Positions 53,783 through 63,143 of a DNA stretch of 64,000 nucleotides are shown here, piece by piece. The notes under the pieces were generated by a model that worked only from the letters and a program-made list of their open reading frames with translations, was not told the origin of the DNA and did not search any database. The DNA comes from Stella humosa (GTDB lineage Bacteria > Pseudomonadota > Alphaproteobacteria > ATCC43930 > Allostellaceae): contig NZ_AP019700.1 of assembly GCF_006738645.1 (NCBI RefSeq), positions 4,818,001-4,882,000 of the forward strand. The letters are read 5' to 3'. Positions within the stretch are counted from its first letter, which is position 1; each line of letters starts with the position of its first letter. Position numbers and translations under genes: made by a program.

Positions 53783-54982
53783 CTATCGCGGGCGCGGCCG
53801 CAGCAGGACGATCGCGGCCCCGGCCGCCTGCATCGCCATGCAGGCGACGAGCGCCGCGTCGTAGGAGCCGCGCCATTCGCGCAGCAGGCCGAGCAGCCCC
53901 GGCCCGAAGGCGAAGGTGAACTGGTTGACGGCGACGACCAGCCCGACGACGCGGGCGAAATGGGCGGCCGGGAACTCCCGCTGGACGATGAGGGCGGGGA
54001 AGGTGATGAGGTTGCCGACCCCCAGGCCGAACAGCACGCAGCCGGCATAGAGCGCCGGGACCGAGCCCTCCAGCAGCAGGGCCGTGCCGGCGATCTGCAC
54101 CACGAAGTTGACGGCCGACGCGCGGCGCGGGTCGAGCCGGTCGACGAAGAAGCCGGTGCCGACGCGGCCCGCCACGGCCGCCGCCGTCGTGATGCTGATG
54201 GCCCAGCCGGCGGCCGTCACCCCCAGGCTGGGCGACAGGAACGAGAGCTGGTGCGTCAGCAGCCCCACCTGCGCCACCAGCCCCAGGGCGAAAGGCAGGC
54301 TGATGGTCAGGAAGCTGCGGCTGCGGATTGCCGTCCCCGCCCGCCAGGGCGCTGCCGGCACGGCATTGCGCGGGGTAGCCGGGCCGTGGCGATCCTCCAG
54401 CTCTTCCGGCCGGCGCTGGCGCAGGACCAGGGCCAGGAGGGGCACCAGCAGCACCAGCATTCCGGCGGCCGCCACCCAGATGGCGGTACGAAAACCGAAT
54501 GCGGCCACCAGTGCCACCAGGACCGGTGCCATCACCACCCCGCCGCAGCTGGCCCCGTTCAAGGCAAGGCTGACCGCCAGGCCGCGGCGGCGCTCGAACC
54601 AGGGCGCGATCATGGCATTGACCGCGGCCGTGCCCATGGCCGCCCAGCCCGCCGCCATCACCAGGAAGGCCGCGTATACCTGCCAGAGGTGACTGGCCAG
54701 CGACAGGAGCACCACGCCCGTCGCCATGGCCAGGCTGGCGGCGATGATCGTCGGGCGCTGGCCGAAGCGGTCGAAGACCGCGCCTACGCCGGCAATCAGG
54801 AAGGCGCCGGCGACGTAGTAGACGGTGATCGCGGCCGATATCGACGCCGTCGACCAGCCGTGCCGCTCGCGCAGCGCCACCAGATAGATGCCGGGCCCGT
54901 AGAAGCCCAGCCCCCAGCCGAAGAAGGCGACGGCAAAGGCGCAGAACACCACCCGCCAGCCATGATAGACGCCCTGCCCCAT
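53783..54982 (-). CDS. Major facilitator superfamily transporter
   Basis: 399 residues, 12 TM. HGWRVVFCAFAVAFFGWG at the N-terminus, GAVFDRFGQRPTIIAAS (A-motif) after TM2 and GLAVSLALNGASCGGVVMAP in TM4-5 are typical of oxalate/monocarboxylate-type MFS proteins. Substrate unknown. Divergent from ogt. Confidence 0.86.
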   Translation of the reverse strand: MGQGVYHGWRVVFCAFAVAFFGWGLGFYGPGIYLVALRERHGWSTASISAAITVYYVAGAFLIAGVGAVFDRFGQRPTIIAASLAMATGVVLLSLASHLWQVYAAFLVMAAGWAAMGTAAVNAMIAPWFERRRGLAVSLALNGASCGGVVMAPVLVALVAAFGFRTAIWVAAAGMLVLLVPLLALVLRQRRPEELEDRHGPATPRNAVPAAPWRAGTAIRSRSFLTISLPFALGLVAQVGLLTHQLSFLSPSLGVTAAGWAISITTAAAVAGRVGTGFFVDRLDPRRASAVNFVVQIAGTALLLEGSVPALYAGCVLFGLGVGNLITFPALIVQREFPAAHFARVVGLVVAVNQFTFAFGPGLLGLLREWRGSYDAALVACMAMQAAGAAIVLLRPRPR

Positions 54983-55065
54983 CGCCCGCCTCCACCGCCC
55001 TCGCTATGCCAACCTGCGACGGACGCGCCCGCGGTTCTTCCCGATTCGTGCGGCGACGGTACAGA

Positions 55066-55587
55066 ATGCGCGCCATGCGCCTCCATCGTGACCGGATCGA
55101 AACCCCCATCGGGGCCATGCTGCTGCTGGCCGACGACCGCCACCTGCGCGTGCTGGAGTTCGAGGATCAGGCCCACCGCCTGGACGACTGGGTACGCCAC
55201 CGCTTCGGCCGGCCGGAGCTGGTGGACGCCCGCGACCCGCTCGGCCTGGGCGCGATGCTGGCCGCCTATTTCGCCGGCCGGCTGGAGGCGATCGACGCCA
55301 TCGCCGCCCATGCCGGCGGCACCCCCTTCCAGGAGACGGTGTGGGCCGCGCTCCGCGCCATCCCGGCCGGGGAGACGCGGAGCTATGGCAGCCTGGCCGC
55401 CGCGATCGGCCGGCCGGCGGCCCAGCGCGCGGTCGGTGCCGCCAACGGCCGCAACCCGCTGGCGGTCGTCATCCCCTGCCATCGCCTGCTGGGCAGCAAC
55501 GGTGCCCTGACCGGCTATGGCGGCGGCATCACGCGCAAGCGCTGGCTGCTGGCCCACGAGGGCGCGCGGATCAGTCCTCGGGCGTGA
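55066..55587 (+). CDS. ogt: Methylated-DNA-[protein]-cysteine S-methyltransferase
   Basis: Suicide repair of O6-alkylguanine. 173 residues: ETPIGAMLLLADD start, GTPFQETVWAALRAIPAGET helix-turn-helix region, RAVGAANGRNP and active-site VVIPCHRLLG with Cys138. ATG 55066 or 55075. Its 3' end overlaps arfB by 17 bases, tail to tail. Confidence 0.93.
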   Translation: MRAMRLHRDRIETPIGAMLLLADDRHLRVLEFEDQAHRLDDWVRHRFGRPELVDARDPLGLGAMLAAYFAGRLEAIDAIAAHAGGTPFQETVWAALRAIPAGETRSYGSLAAAIGRPAAQRAVGAANGRNPLAVVIPCHRLLGSNGALTGYGGGITRKRWLLAHEGARISPRA

Positions 55588-55996
55588 TCCGGCGCGCCCG
55601 CTTCACGGTGGAGCGCCGGTCCTTGGCCTCCAGCCGGCGCTCCTTGGAGGCCTTCGTCGGGCGTGTGGCGCGGCGCACGGTGGGCGGCACAAGGGCCTGG
55701 CGGATCAGCTCCACCAGGCGGCCCAGCGCCTCCTCGCGGTTGCGGAGCTGGCTGCGCTCGCTGCGGGCGACGATGACGAGCACGCCATCCTGGGTCAGGC
55801 GGCTGCCCGCCAGCTTCATCAGCCGCACCGCCACATCGTTGGGCAGCGAGGGCGAGCGCCGGGCGTCGAAGCGTAGCTGGACCGCCGTCGCCACCTTGTT
55901 GACGTTCTGCCCGCCCGGGCCCGACGCCAGGACAAAGCTCTCCTCGATCTCGCGCTCGTCGATGGCGATGCTGTCGGTGACGCGGATGAGCCCCAT
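55571..55996 (-). CDS. arfB: Alternative ribosome-rescue factor ArfB (YaeJ)
   Basis: Peptidyl-tRNA hydrolase for stalled ribosomes. 141 residues: FVLASGPGGQNVNKVATAV with GGQ at 28-30, then a basic C-terminal tail (PTKASKERRLEAKDRRSTVK) that enters the mRNA channel. Complete. Confidence 0.94.
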   Translation of the reverse strand: MGLIRVTDSIAIDEREIEESFVLASGPGGQNVNKVATAVQLRFDARRSPSLPNDVAVRLMKLAGSRLTQDGVLVIVARSERSQLRNREEALGRLVELIRQALVPPTVRRATRPTKASKERRLEAKDRRSTVKRARRITPED

Positions 55997-56137
55997 GATC
56001 GTCCTCGGTCTTTCCCTGCTACCGTCGCGAGTATCGGTTCCGCCCGTACCGGCGATCCGTTAAGGTCGCGGGCCAAGAGCAGGGCACGTTCCCTCCGGGG
56101 GACGGCAAGCCCGCGCCGCCACCCGGGGAGGATCCTG

Positions 56138-57220
56138 ATGCGCCGTGCCAACGCCATCCATCTGCTTGCCGCCTTCGGGCTGGCGCTTGCCGCGACACCC
56201 GCGGCGCGCGCCGCCGACTTCGCCGGCAAGACCATCGAATGGGTCATCCCCTTTTCCGTCGGCGGCGGGTCCGACGTCTGGGCCCGCTTCTTCGCCCCCA
56301 TGCTGGGCGAGCAGCTGCCCGGCAAGCCCACGGTCGTCGTCAAGAACGTGCCGGGCGGCGGCTCGATCACCGGCGCCAATCAGTTCCAGAGCCGGGCCCG
56401 GCCCGACGGCCTTACCATCCTGGGCACGTCCGGTTCCACGCAGTTCCCCTACCTGCTGGACGATTCCCGCGTCAAATACCAGTACAAGGACTGGACCACG
56501 GTCCTGGCCTCGCCGACCGGCGGCGTCGTCTACGTCAACCCCGAACTGGGGGTGAAGACGATGGCCGACATCGCCCGGCTGCGCGGCAAGGAAATGAAGT
56601 ACGGCAGCCAGGGCGCCACCTCGCTCGACCTGGTGCCGCTGCTGGCGTTCGAGCTGCTGGAACTGAACGTGAAGCCGGTCTTCGGCATGAAGGGCCGCGG
56701 CGACGGGCGGCTGGCCTTCGAACGCGGCGAGGCCGCCATCGACTACCAGACCTCCTCAGCCTACCTCCGCAATGTCGTGCCGCTGGTAAAGGCGGGCAAG
56801 GCCGTGCCGCTGTTCTCGTGGGGCGTGCTGGACGAGAAGGGCGAGTTCGCCCGCGATCCCACCTTCCCCGACCTGCCGCACTTCATCGAGGCCTACGAGA
56901 TGGCCTATGGCAAGAAGCCGTCCGGCATCGCCTTCGAGGCGTTCAAGGCGTTCAACACGGCGGGCTTCGCCGTGCAGAAGGGCGTCTTCCTGCCCAAGGG
57001 CACGGCGCCCGATATCGCCGACGCCTATGCCAAGGCGTTCGCGGCCGTCGTGTCGGCCCCCGGTTTCAAGGAGAAGGCCGGCGACGAGATCGGCGAGTAC
57101 CGGCAGGCGACCGGTGCCGCCGCCCAGAAGATGCTCGACGTCGCCCTGGCGATCGACGGCGAGGCCAAGGGCTGGGTCAAGAAGTGGCTGACCGACAAGC
57201 ATGGCGTGAAGCTCGACTGA
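56138..57220 (+). CDS. Tripartite tricarboxylate transporter substrate-binding protein (TctC/Bug)
   Basis: 360 residues with a Sec signal (LLAAFGLALAATPAARA, then A), then IEWVIPFSVGGGSDVWAR and KNVPGGGSITGANQFQ, the Bug-family start. Slightly longer than the usual 320. GGAGG six bases before the ATG. It serves the fused permease 23 bases downstream. Confidence 0.87.
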   Translation: MRRANAIHLLAAFGLALAATPAARAADFAGKTIEWVIPFSVGGGSDVWARFFAPMLGEQLPGKPTVVVKNVPGGGSITGANQFQSRARPDGLTILGTSGSTQFPYLLDDSRVKYQYKDWTTVLASPTGGVVYVNPELGVKTMADIARLRGKEMKYGSQGATSLDLVPLLAFELLELNVKPVFGMKGRGDGRLAFERGEAAIDYQTSSAYLRNVVPLVKAGKAVPLFSWGVLDEKGEFARDPTFPDLPHFIEAYEMAYGKKPSGIAFEAFKAFNTAGFAVQKGVFLPKGTAPDIADAYAKAFAAVVSAPGFKEKAGDEIGEYRQATGAAAQKMLDVALAIDGEAKGWVKKWLTDKHGVKLD

Positions 57221-57242
57221 CGACCGCCGGGGGGCGGCGGTC

Positions 57243-59204
57243 ATGCTCGAAACCATCGTCAGCGCACTCATCGGCCTGCTGAGCGGCTGGCACCTCGCCT
57301 ACATGATGATCGGCGTGCTCGTCGGTCTCGTGATCGGCATCCTGCCGGGGCTGGGCGGCATCGCCGGCATGGCGATCCTGCTGCCCTTCATCTATGGCAT
57401 GGACCCGGTGTCGGCGCTGGGCATGCTGATCGGCATGGTGGCGGTGGTGCCCACCGGCGACACCTTCACCTCGATCCTGATGGGCATTCCTGGCTCGTCC
57501 GCCTCGCAGGCGACGATCCTCGACGGCTTCCCCATGGCCAAGCGCGGCGAGGCCGCCCGCGCCCTGTCGGCCGCCTTCCTGTCGTCGATGATCGGCGGCG
57601 TGATCGGTGCGCTGGTGCTGACCGTCTTCGTCGTCGTCGCCCGGCCCGTCATCCTGGCCTTCTCGTCGGCCGAACTCTTCATGCTGACGGTGCTGGGCCT
57701 CAGCATGGTGGGCGTCCTGTCGGGGTCGAGCCTGCTGAAGGGGCTGCTGTCCTGCGCGCTGGGCCTGCTGCTGGGGTCGATCGGCGCTGCTCCCGCGACG
57801 GGGGAATGGCGCCTGACGCTCGGGCTCGACTACTTGGCCGACGGGCTGCCGATCGTCGTCGTCGGGCTCGGCGTCTTCGCCCTGCCCGAGATCGTCGACC
57901 TGCTGCGCCAGAACAAGGCGATCGCGGCCGCCATGTCGCTCGGCAGCGGCTGGCGCCAGGGCATCCGCGACACGATGCAGAACATGGGGCTGGTGCTGCG
58001 CTGCTCGGGCATCGGCTGCCTGATCGGGGCGCTGCCGGGCCTGGGTGGATCCGTCGTCGACTGGGTCGCCTATGGCCACGTCGTGCAGACCAGCCGCGAC
58101 CGCTCGCAGTTCGGCCGGGGCGACGTGCGCGGGGTGATCGCACCGGAATCGGCCAACAATTCGGTCCAGGGCGGGGCGCTGATCCCGACCCTGCTGTTCG
58201 GCATCCCGGGCTCGGGCAGCATGGCCATCTTCCTGGGCGGCATGGTTCTGCTCGGCCTGCAGCCGGGCATCACCATGATCGAGACCCGGCTCGATCTCAC
58301 CTACACGATCATCTGGTCGCTCGCGATCGCCAACATCCTGGGGGCCGGACTGTGCGTGCTGGTGTCGCGCCACGTGGCCCGGCTGACCACCATTCCCTAC
58401 GTCTACCTCGCCCCCTTCATGATCATGATCGTCCTGTTCGCCGCCTACCAGGCGACGCGCGATTGGGGCGACATTCTGGCGCTGATGGGCCTGGGCGTCC
58501 TCGGCATCTATATGCGCCGCTTCGGCTGGCCGCGGCCGCCGCTGCTGATCGGCTTCGTCCTGGCGCCGGGGGCGGAGACCTATCTCTACCAGGCGATCCA
58601 GTTCCACGACTGGGCCTGGCTGTGGCGGCCAGGCGTCATCATCATCGCGGCGGCCACCATCCTGTCGGTCTGGGCCGGCATGCGCCTGGGCAAGAGCGGC
58701 ATCGACGAGGGCGGTCAATCGGCGGTCGGCGTCGAGCGGCGCTGGCCGCAGATCGTCTTCGCCGCCCTGCTGACCGCGGCCTTCGCCTATGCGCTGGAAC
58801 GCTCGCTCGGCTGGTCCTACCTCAGCCAGGTATTCCCGCTGGGCGTCGCCCTGCCCGCGACAGGCGGGATGCTGGCCGTCCTGGCGATCCTCGTCACGGG
58901 CCGCGACCATGTCGTGGTCTTCGACACCGAGCGCATCATCGCCGGCGGCGGCCGGTCGATGGAATACTATCTGGCTTGGCTGGTGGCCCTGCTGGTCGCA
59001 TCGGCCTTGGTGGGGTTCGTGCTCGGCCTGGCACTGTTCTTCGTCGCCTTCCTCGCCGTCGAAGCCCACGCAGGCGCCCGGCGGGTCGCCGTACTGACCC
59101 TGTCGGCGGTCGGCTTCCTGGCGCTCATGTCCTGGGTGTTCGTGCTGGATTTCCCGCGTGGCGTGCTCCAGGAAATAGCGAGGATGCCGTGGCCGCTGAA
59201 CTAG
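57243..59204 (+). CDS. TctA-TctB fusion permease
   Basis: 653 residues. Residues 1 to about 495 are a full TctA: IGILPGLGGIAGMAILL, TGDTFTSILMGIPGSSASQA, GCLIGALPGLGGSVVDWVAY and PESANNSVQGGALIPTLLFG. The remaining 155 residues have four more TM segments (for example AWLVALLVASALVGFVLGLA) and end LDFPRGVLQEI, matching the TctB terminus (MPRGILGL in the tctB at 8502). No separate tctB is present here, so both permease subunits are one chain. Confidence 0.85.
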   Translation: MLETIVSALIGLLSGWHLAYMMIGVLVGLVIGILPGLGGIAGMAILLPFIYGMDPVSALGMLIGMVAVVPTGDTFTSILMGIPGSSASQATILDGFPMAKRGEAARALSAAFLSSMIGGVIGALVLTVFVVVARPVILAFSSAELFMLTVLGLSMVGVLSGSSLLKGLLSCALGLLLGSIGAAPATGEWRLTLGLDYLADGLPIVVVGLGVFALPEIVDLLRQNKAIAAAMSLGSGWRQGIRDTMQNMGLVLRCSGIGCLIGALPGLGGSVVDWVAYGHVVQTSRDRSQFGRGDVRGVIAPESANNSVQGGALIPTLLFGIPGSGSMAIFLGGMVLLGLQPGITMIETRLDLTYTIIWSLAIANILGAGLCVLVSRHVARLTTIPYVYLAPFMIMIVLFAAYQATRDWGDILALMGLGVLGIYMRRFGWPRPPLLIGFVLAPGAETYLYQAIQFHDWAWLWRPGVIIIAAATILSVWAGMRLGKSGIDEGGQSAVGVERRWPQIVFAALLTAAFAYALERSLGWSYLSQVFPLGVALPATGGMLAVLAILVTGRDHVVVFDTERIIAGGGRSMEYYLAWLVALLVASALVGFVLGLALFFVAFLAVEAHAGARRVAVLTLSAVGFLALMSWVFVLDFPRGVLQEIARMPWPLN

Positions 59205-59409
59205 GCCCGAACTTCAGGCACAGGATCGGCGACATGGCCGCTTCATCGTCAGCCTCATAAGCGGTCCCGACATCTGTGAAATTCGCCTTCAGCGCGACGG
59301 GACCCGGGTGTGGCGCGATCCCGGCTCGATCGACTGCCAGGCTACGGTGCAGCATAGGGCGGGCGCCAACGAGACGAGGATCGACGTCACCTACAACATC
59401 CCGAAGGCG
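59205..59409 (+). pseudogene. Possible gene remnant between tctAB and bla
   Basis: In one frame this stretch is open without a start codon and reads a plausible peptide (for example DICEIRLQRDGTRVWRDPGS, about 59269-59328) with strongly GC-rich third positions to about 59400. It then runs antisense into bla. No family recognised; a decayed gene fragment is possible. Confidence 0.25.
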
Positions 59410-60297
59410 TCACGGCACCGCCGAGATCACCCGCGCCACCTGCTCGAACAGCGCGTTGCGGCGTTCCGCCGACGCGGTTACTTCCGCGCAATAGACCGCA
59501 ATCACGAGCGGGCTGCGGTCCGGCCGCCAGACGACGCCGATGTCGGCGGCAGTACCGTTCCCCCCGGTGCCGGTCTTGTCACCCACGCGCCAGCCGTCGG
59601 GGAACCCGGCGCGGAGGCGGCGATCGCCGGTGCGGTTGGCCACCATCCAGGTGATGAGCTGGGCGCGCGACGGCTCCGACAGCGCCGGCCCGAGGGTGAG
59701 CCGGGCCAGGTTGTCGACCATCGCCGCCGGGCTGGTCGTGTCGCGCGGGTCGCCGGTGGCCGCCTCGTTGAGGGCAGTCTCCATCCGGTCGAGACGGGTG
59801 ACGGTGTCGCCCAGCCCGCGGGCATAGGTGGTGACGGCGGCCGGCCCGCCGAAACTGTTCAGCATTAGATTGCCGGCGGTGTTGTCGCTGAGCGTCATCG
59901 CCGCCTCGCATACCTCGCCCATCGTCATGCCCTCGCCGCCGGCCCGCGGGCCGGTTGCGGGCGAATAGTCGACGACGTCGGAGGAGCCGAAGAGGATGCG
60001 CCGGTCAAGCCGCTCCTCGTTGCGGTCGACGCGCTCCAGCACCATTGCCGCCGCCAGCAACTTGAAGGTGCTGCACATCGCGAACCGCTCGTTCGCCCGG
60101 TGCTCGGTCCGCTGGCCACTGCCGGTATCGAGGACGGAAACACCGAGCCGCCCGCCATGGCGGGCCTCCAGCTCGATCAGGCGCGCCTGCGTGGCGTCGC
60201 CGACCGCCGCCTGCGAGCGCCTCGCCGTCAATGCCATACCGGCACCCGCGAGCATCGAGCCGACCAGCGCCGCGCGGCGCGTCAACAAGGCAGACAT
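59410..60297 (-). CDS. bla: Class A beta-lactamase
   Basis: 295 residues with a Tat-type signal (LLTRRAALVGSMLAGAGM, then ARRSQA). All catalytic motifs are intact: S76-TFK79 in MCSTFKLL, S137-D-N139, Glu173 in METALNEA, and K241-T-G in VGDKTGTGG. An active penicillin-type hydrolase is expected; chromosomal, no mobile element adjoining. The Cys before the active Ser (C75) is a feature also seen in some carbapenemase-type enzymes, but a second partner Cys is not obvious beyond C130. Confidence 0.9.
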   Translation of the reverse strand: MSALLTRRAALVGSMLAGAGMALTARRSQAAVGDATQARLIELEARHGGRLGVSVLDTGSGQRTEHRANERFAMCSTFKLLAAAMVLERVDRNEERLDRRILFGSSDVVDYSPATGPRAGGEGMTMGEVCEAAMTLSDNTAGNLMLNSFGGPAAVTTYARGLGDTVTRLDRMETALNEAATGDPRDTTSPAAMVDNLARLTLGPALSEPSRAQLITWMVANRTGDRRLRAGFPDGWRVGDKTGTGGNGTAADIGVVWRPDRSPLVIAVYCAEVTASAERRNALFEQVARVISAVP

Positions 60298-60350
60298 TCC
60301 CCAGATCTCCGCGACAAGCCGCCCCGGCAGATGGGGACGGCGAGGCCCCT

Positions 60351-61375
60351 CTATTCGACCGAGTCCGCGGCGACTTTATGGCGGCCCGGGGTCGGCGGCG
60401 GGGCTGCGTCGGGCAGGCGGAAGCGCGCGCGATAGGCCCGCGGCCCGATGCCGAGCCGGCCGCTGAAATGGTGGCGCAGGGTGGCCGCCGCGCCGAAGCC
60501 GCATTCGGTCGCGACCTGCTCCACCGACAGGCCGGTTTCCTCCAGCAGCGTGCGGGCATGGGCCAGCCGCTCGGCCACCAGCCAGTCGCCCGGCGTCATC
60601 CCCGTCGCCTCGGCGAAGCGGCGCAGGAAGGTGCGCTCGCTCATCCCCGCCTCGACCGCAAGCTGCGGCACCGACAGCGGCTGGGCCAAGCGGCGGCGCA
60701 GGGCATCGAGCAGGCCCGCCAGACGCTGCCCCTCATGCCGCGGCACCGGCCGCTCGACATACTGGGCCTGGCCGCCCTCGCGGTGCGGCGGCAGGACGAG
60801 CCGGCGGGCCACCTGATTGGCCGCGCGGGACCCGTGGTCGCGGCGGACGATATGGACGCAGAGGTCGATGCCGGCGGCACTGCCGGCCGCCGTCAGCAGG
60901 TCGCCCTCGTCGACATAGAGGACGTCCGGCTCGATGCGGATGGCCGGATGCAGTTCGGCCAGGACCGGCAGGTAGCGCCAGTGCGTGGTCGCCCGCCGGC
61001 CGTCGAGCAGCCCCGTCGCCGCCAGCACGAAGACGCCGGAACAGAGCGACACCAGCCGGGCGCCGTTCGCATGGGCCGCGCGCAGGGCATCGACGAGGGC
61101 GGCGGCGGCCGTTCGCGGGCACCGCGCCAGCCTGGGACGATGACCGTGCCGGCCTGGGCCAGCGGCTCCAGCCCGCAATCGGCTTCGACCCGGATGCCGC
61201 CGACGGCGCGGATCGGCCCGGGTTCCGCCGCGCAAACCTGGAAGCGATACCAGCCATCGCCCATCTCGGGCCGCGGCAGGCCGAACACCTCGACTGCGAT
61301 GCCGAACTCGAAGGTGCAGAGGCCGTCATAGGCGACGACCGCGACATTGGGGTTGGCGGATGGCTTTGGCGACAT
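60351..61375 (-). pseudogene. GlxA/FtrA-type AraC regulator with a frameshift
   Basis: From ATG 61375 the first 90 or so residues read the DJ-1/PfpI-like N-terminus (VAVVAYDGLCTFEFGIAVEV, QAGTVIVPGWRG); the match then moves by one base in the CCG-repeat at about 61097-61118 to the frame containing ALVDALRAAHANGARLVSLC, ATTHWRYLPVL and the AraC HTH (GMSERTFLRRFAEATG, ECGFGAAATLRHHF) to 60351. Joined, it is a normal-length 340-residue regulator. One base is missing in a GC-rich run, so this is a pseudogene, a sequencing error or a phase-variable tract. It is divergent from the rhodanese gene 100 bases away. Confidence 0.8.
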
Positions 61376-61475
61376 GTTTGCGATAATCGGCGATCCTGCC
61401 AGTTTCCGGCAAGGGCGATCGGCGGCATCTTCCGCTTCAGGGCCGACGGATGGCCCCGCAGCGGAGGAACGAGAC

Positions 61476-61868
61476 ATGAGCGTGGTATCGGAAACGGCGG
61501 CGGCATCGGCCGCGGACGCGGTTGCCCATTTCAGCCGCAAGCTGTCGGTCGAGACCGACTGCTGGGACGTCCATGCGTCGATGCGGGACGGCGCGGCGGA
61601 TTTCGTGCTGCTGGACGTGCGCACGGCGGCCCTCTACGCGGCCAGCCATGTGCCGGGTGCCACCAACCTGCCCCATCGCGAGATCGACCAGGCCCGCATG
61701 GCCGCATGGCCGGCCGAGACGCTGTTCGTCGTCTATTGCGCGGGGCCCCACTGCAACGGCGCGGACAAAGCGGCCTTGCGCCTGGCCCGCCTTGGCCGGC
61801 CGGTCAAGATCATGATCGGCGGGATGACCGGGTGGGTGGATGACGGTCTGAAGCTCGATCGCCTATGA
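61476..61868 (+). CDS. Rhodanese-like sulfurtransferase
   Basis: 130 residues, single rhodanese domain: FVLLDVRTAALYAASHVPGA, HREIDQ and active-site VVYCAGPHCNGADKAALRLA with Cys persulfide site, then GGMTGWVDDGLKL. GGAGG eight bases before ATG 61476. Often found beside GlxA-type regulators, as here. Its last six bases overlap the MFS gene end. Confidence 0.86.
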   Translation: MSVVSETAAASAADAVAHFSRKLSVETDCWDVHASMRDGAADFVLLDVRTAALYAASHVPGATNLPHREIDQARMAAWPAETLFVVYCAGPHCNGADKAALRLARLGRPVKIMIGGMTGWVDDGLKLDRL

Positions 61869-63086
61869 CGGCTGCCCGCGGCTGCGGCGGCGCGCCAGCA
61901 GCAGGGCCAGGATCGCGGTCGCGGGCAAGGTCGCGAAGATGAGGAAGACGATGTCGTAGCGCCCGGTCACCTCCACCAGGATGGAGAAGGCGGCCGGGCC
62001 GGCGGCATAGCCGATGAAGGTGAAGAAGCTCGAGGCCGAGGTCGTCTCACCCACCTTGCCTGCCGGCGCGATGCGCGCGACCTCTGCCAGGTAGACGCCG
62101 TTCCAGCTCACCGCCGAGATGCCGGTCAGGGCGGCCGCCGCCAGGATCGTCCACCAGGCCAGCGTGGGCGACAGGCTGGCGGTCAGCACCAGCGCGCCGC
62201 AGCCGGTCGCCGCCAGCAGCATCAGCGTGCCGATCGCCGAGGTGCGGTCGGCCAGCCAGCCAGCCGAGATGCGGCCGACCGCGCCCGCCATCTGCAGGAA
62301 GCCGTAGGCGGTGCCCGCCGCCGTCACCGCGAAGCCGAGGTCGGCCGTGAAATAGGGCACGTAGAACGAGAAGAGACTGCCCTGGGCGCAGGCCAGGCAG
62401 AAGCCGGCATAGGTCAGGAGCGCCATGTTGCGCACCTGGCGGACGGTCCGGTAGGGCTGCACGAAGTTGGCGGGGTTGAAGATGTGGCCATAGGGCAGCC
62501 GGCGCAGGCCGGCATCCGAGCGTCCTGCGTCGAACCGGCCGCGCAGCGGTTGGATCGACAGCACGATCGCCAGGGCGAGGCCAGCCGACAGCGCCAAGGC
62601 CCAGCGCCAATCGAGCGCGACCGCCACCACGGGGATGACGAAGCCGCCGATCGCCTGGCCCACCGGCACGCCCGACTGCTTCAGCGAGAAGGCCAGCCCC
62701 CGCCGCTCCGATGGGGTATGGCGGGCCAGGATGTCGCTGCTGGCCGGCGGCACCGGCCCATAGCCCAGGCCGAAAAAGATGGCCGATGCCAGCACCGCCG
62801 GCCAGGTGCCGACGGTGACGAGCAGCATCGACACGGCCGCCAGCGACAGCCCGACCTGGAGCAGGCGCAAGGGGCCGAACTGCCCAAGCAGCGGCCCGCA
62901 GCTCATCAGGTACCACATGCTGGCTACGGTCGAGAGCGCAGAGACATAGCCGATGCGCTCGACCGGGACGCCGGCCGCGGCCGTGATCATTGGCGCGCAT
63001 ACGGCGATCGCGCTCGACAGGAACGAGATCGAGACCTGGATCGAGAAGGTGGCGCCGAGCGCGCCCACCCAGCTGTTCTGGGACAT
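61863..63086 (-). CDS. Major facilitator superfamily transporter
   Basis: 407 residues, 12 TM: TFSIQVSISFLSSAIAVCAP, RRGLAFSLKQSGVPVGQAIG and GRISAGWLADRTSAIGTLML (second A-motif). The KQSGVPVG motif occurs in a CynX/NimT-like MFS group. Substrate unknown. It lies 57 bases after the phosphodiesterase gene and is likely cotranscribed. Confidence 0.85.
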   Translation of the reverse strand: MSQNSWVGALGATFSIQVSISFLSSAIAVCAPMITAAAGVPVERIGYVSALSTVASMWYLMSCGPLLGQFGPLRLLQVGLSLAAVSMLLVTVGTWPAVLASAIFFGLGYGPVPPASSDILARHTPSERRGLAFSLKQSGVPVGQAIGGFVIPVVAVALDWRWALALSAGLALAIVLSIQPLRGRFDAGRSDAGLRRLPYGHIFNPANFVQPYRTVRQVRNMALLTYAGFCLACAQGSLFSFYVPYFTADLGFAVTAAGTAYGFLQMAGAVGRISAGWLADRTSAIGTLMLLAATGCGALVLTASLSPTLAWWTILAAAALTGISAVSWNGVYLAEVARIAPAGKVGETTSASSFFTFIGYAAGPAAFSILVEVTGRYDIVFLIFATLPATAILALLLARRRSRGQPS

Positions 63087-63143
63087 GGGTACCCGTGGCC
63101 GGCCCCGTAGGCCGGGGCCGGTCGAGTGGAAGGGGCCTATTCC

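Noticed and set aside
57177-59069. 630-residue minus-strand ORF opposite tctAB
   Set aside because: Gln/His/Asp-rich shadow of the fused permease; no domain or ribosome site.
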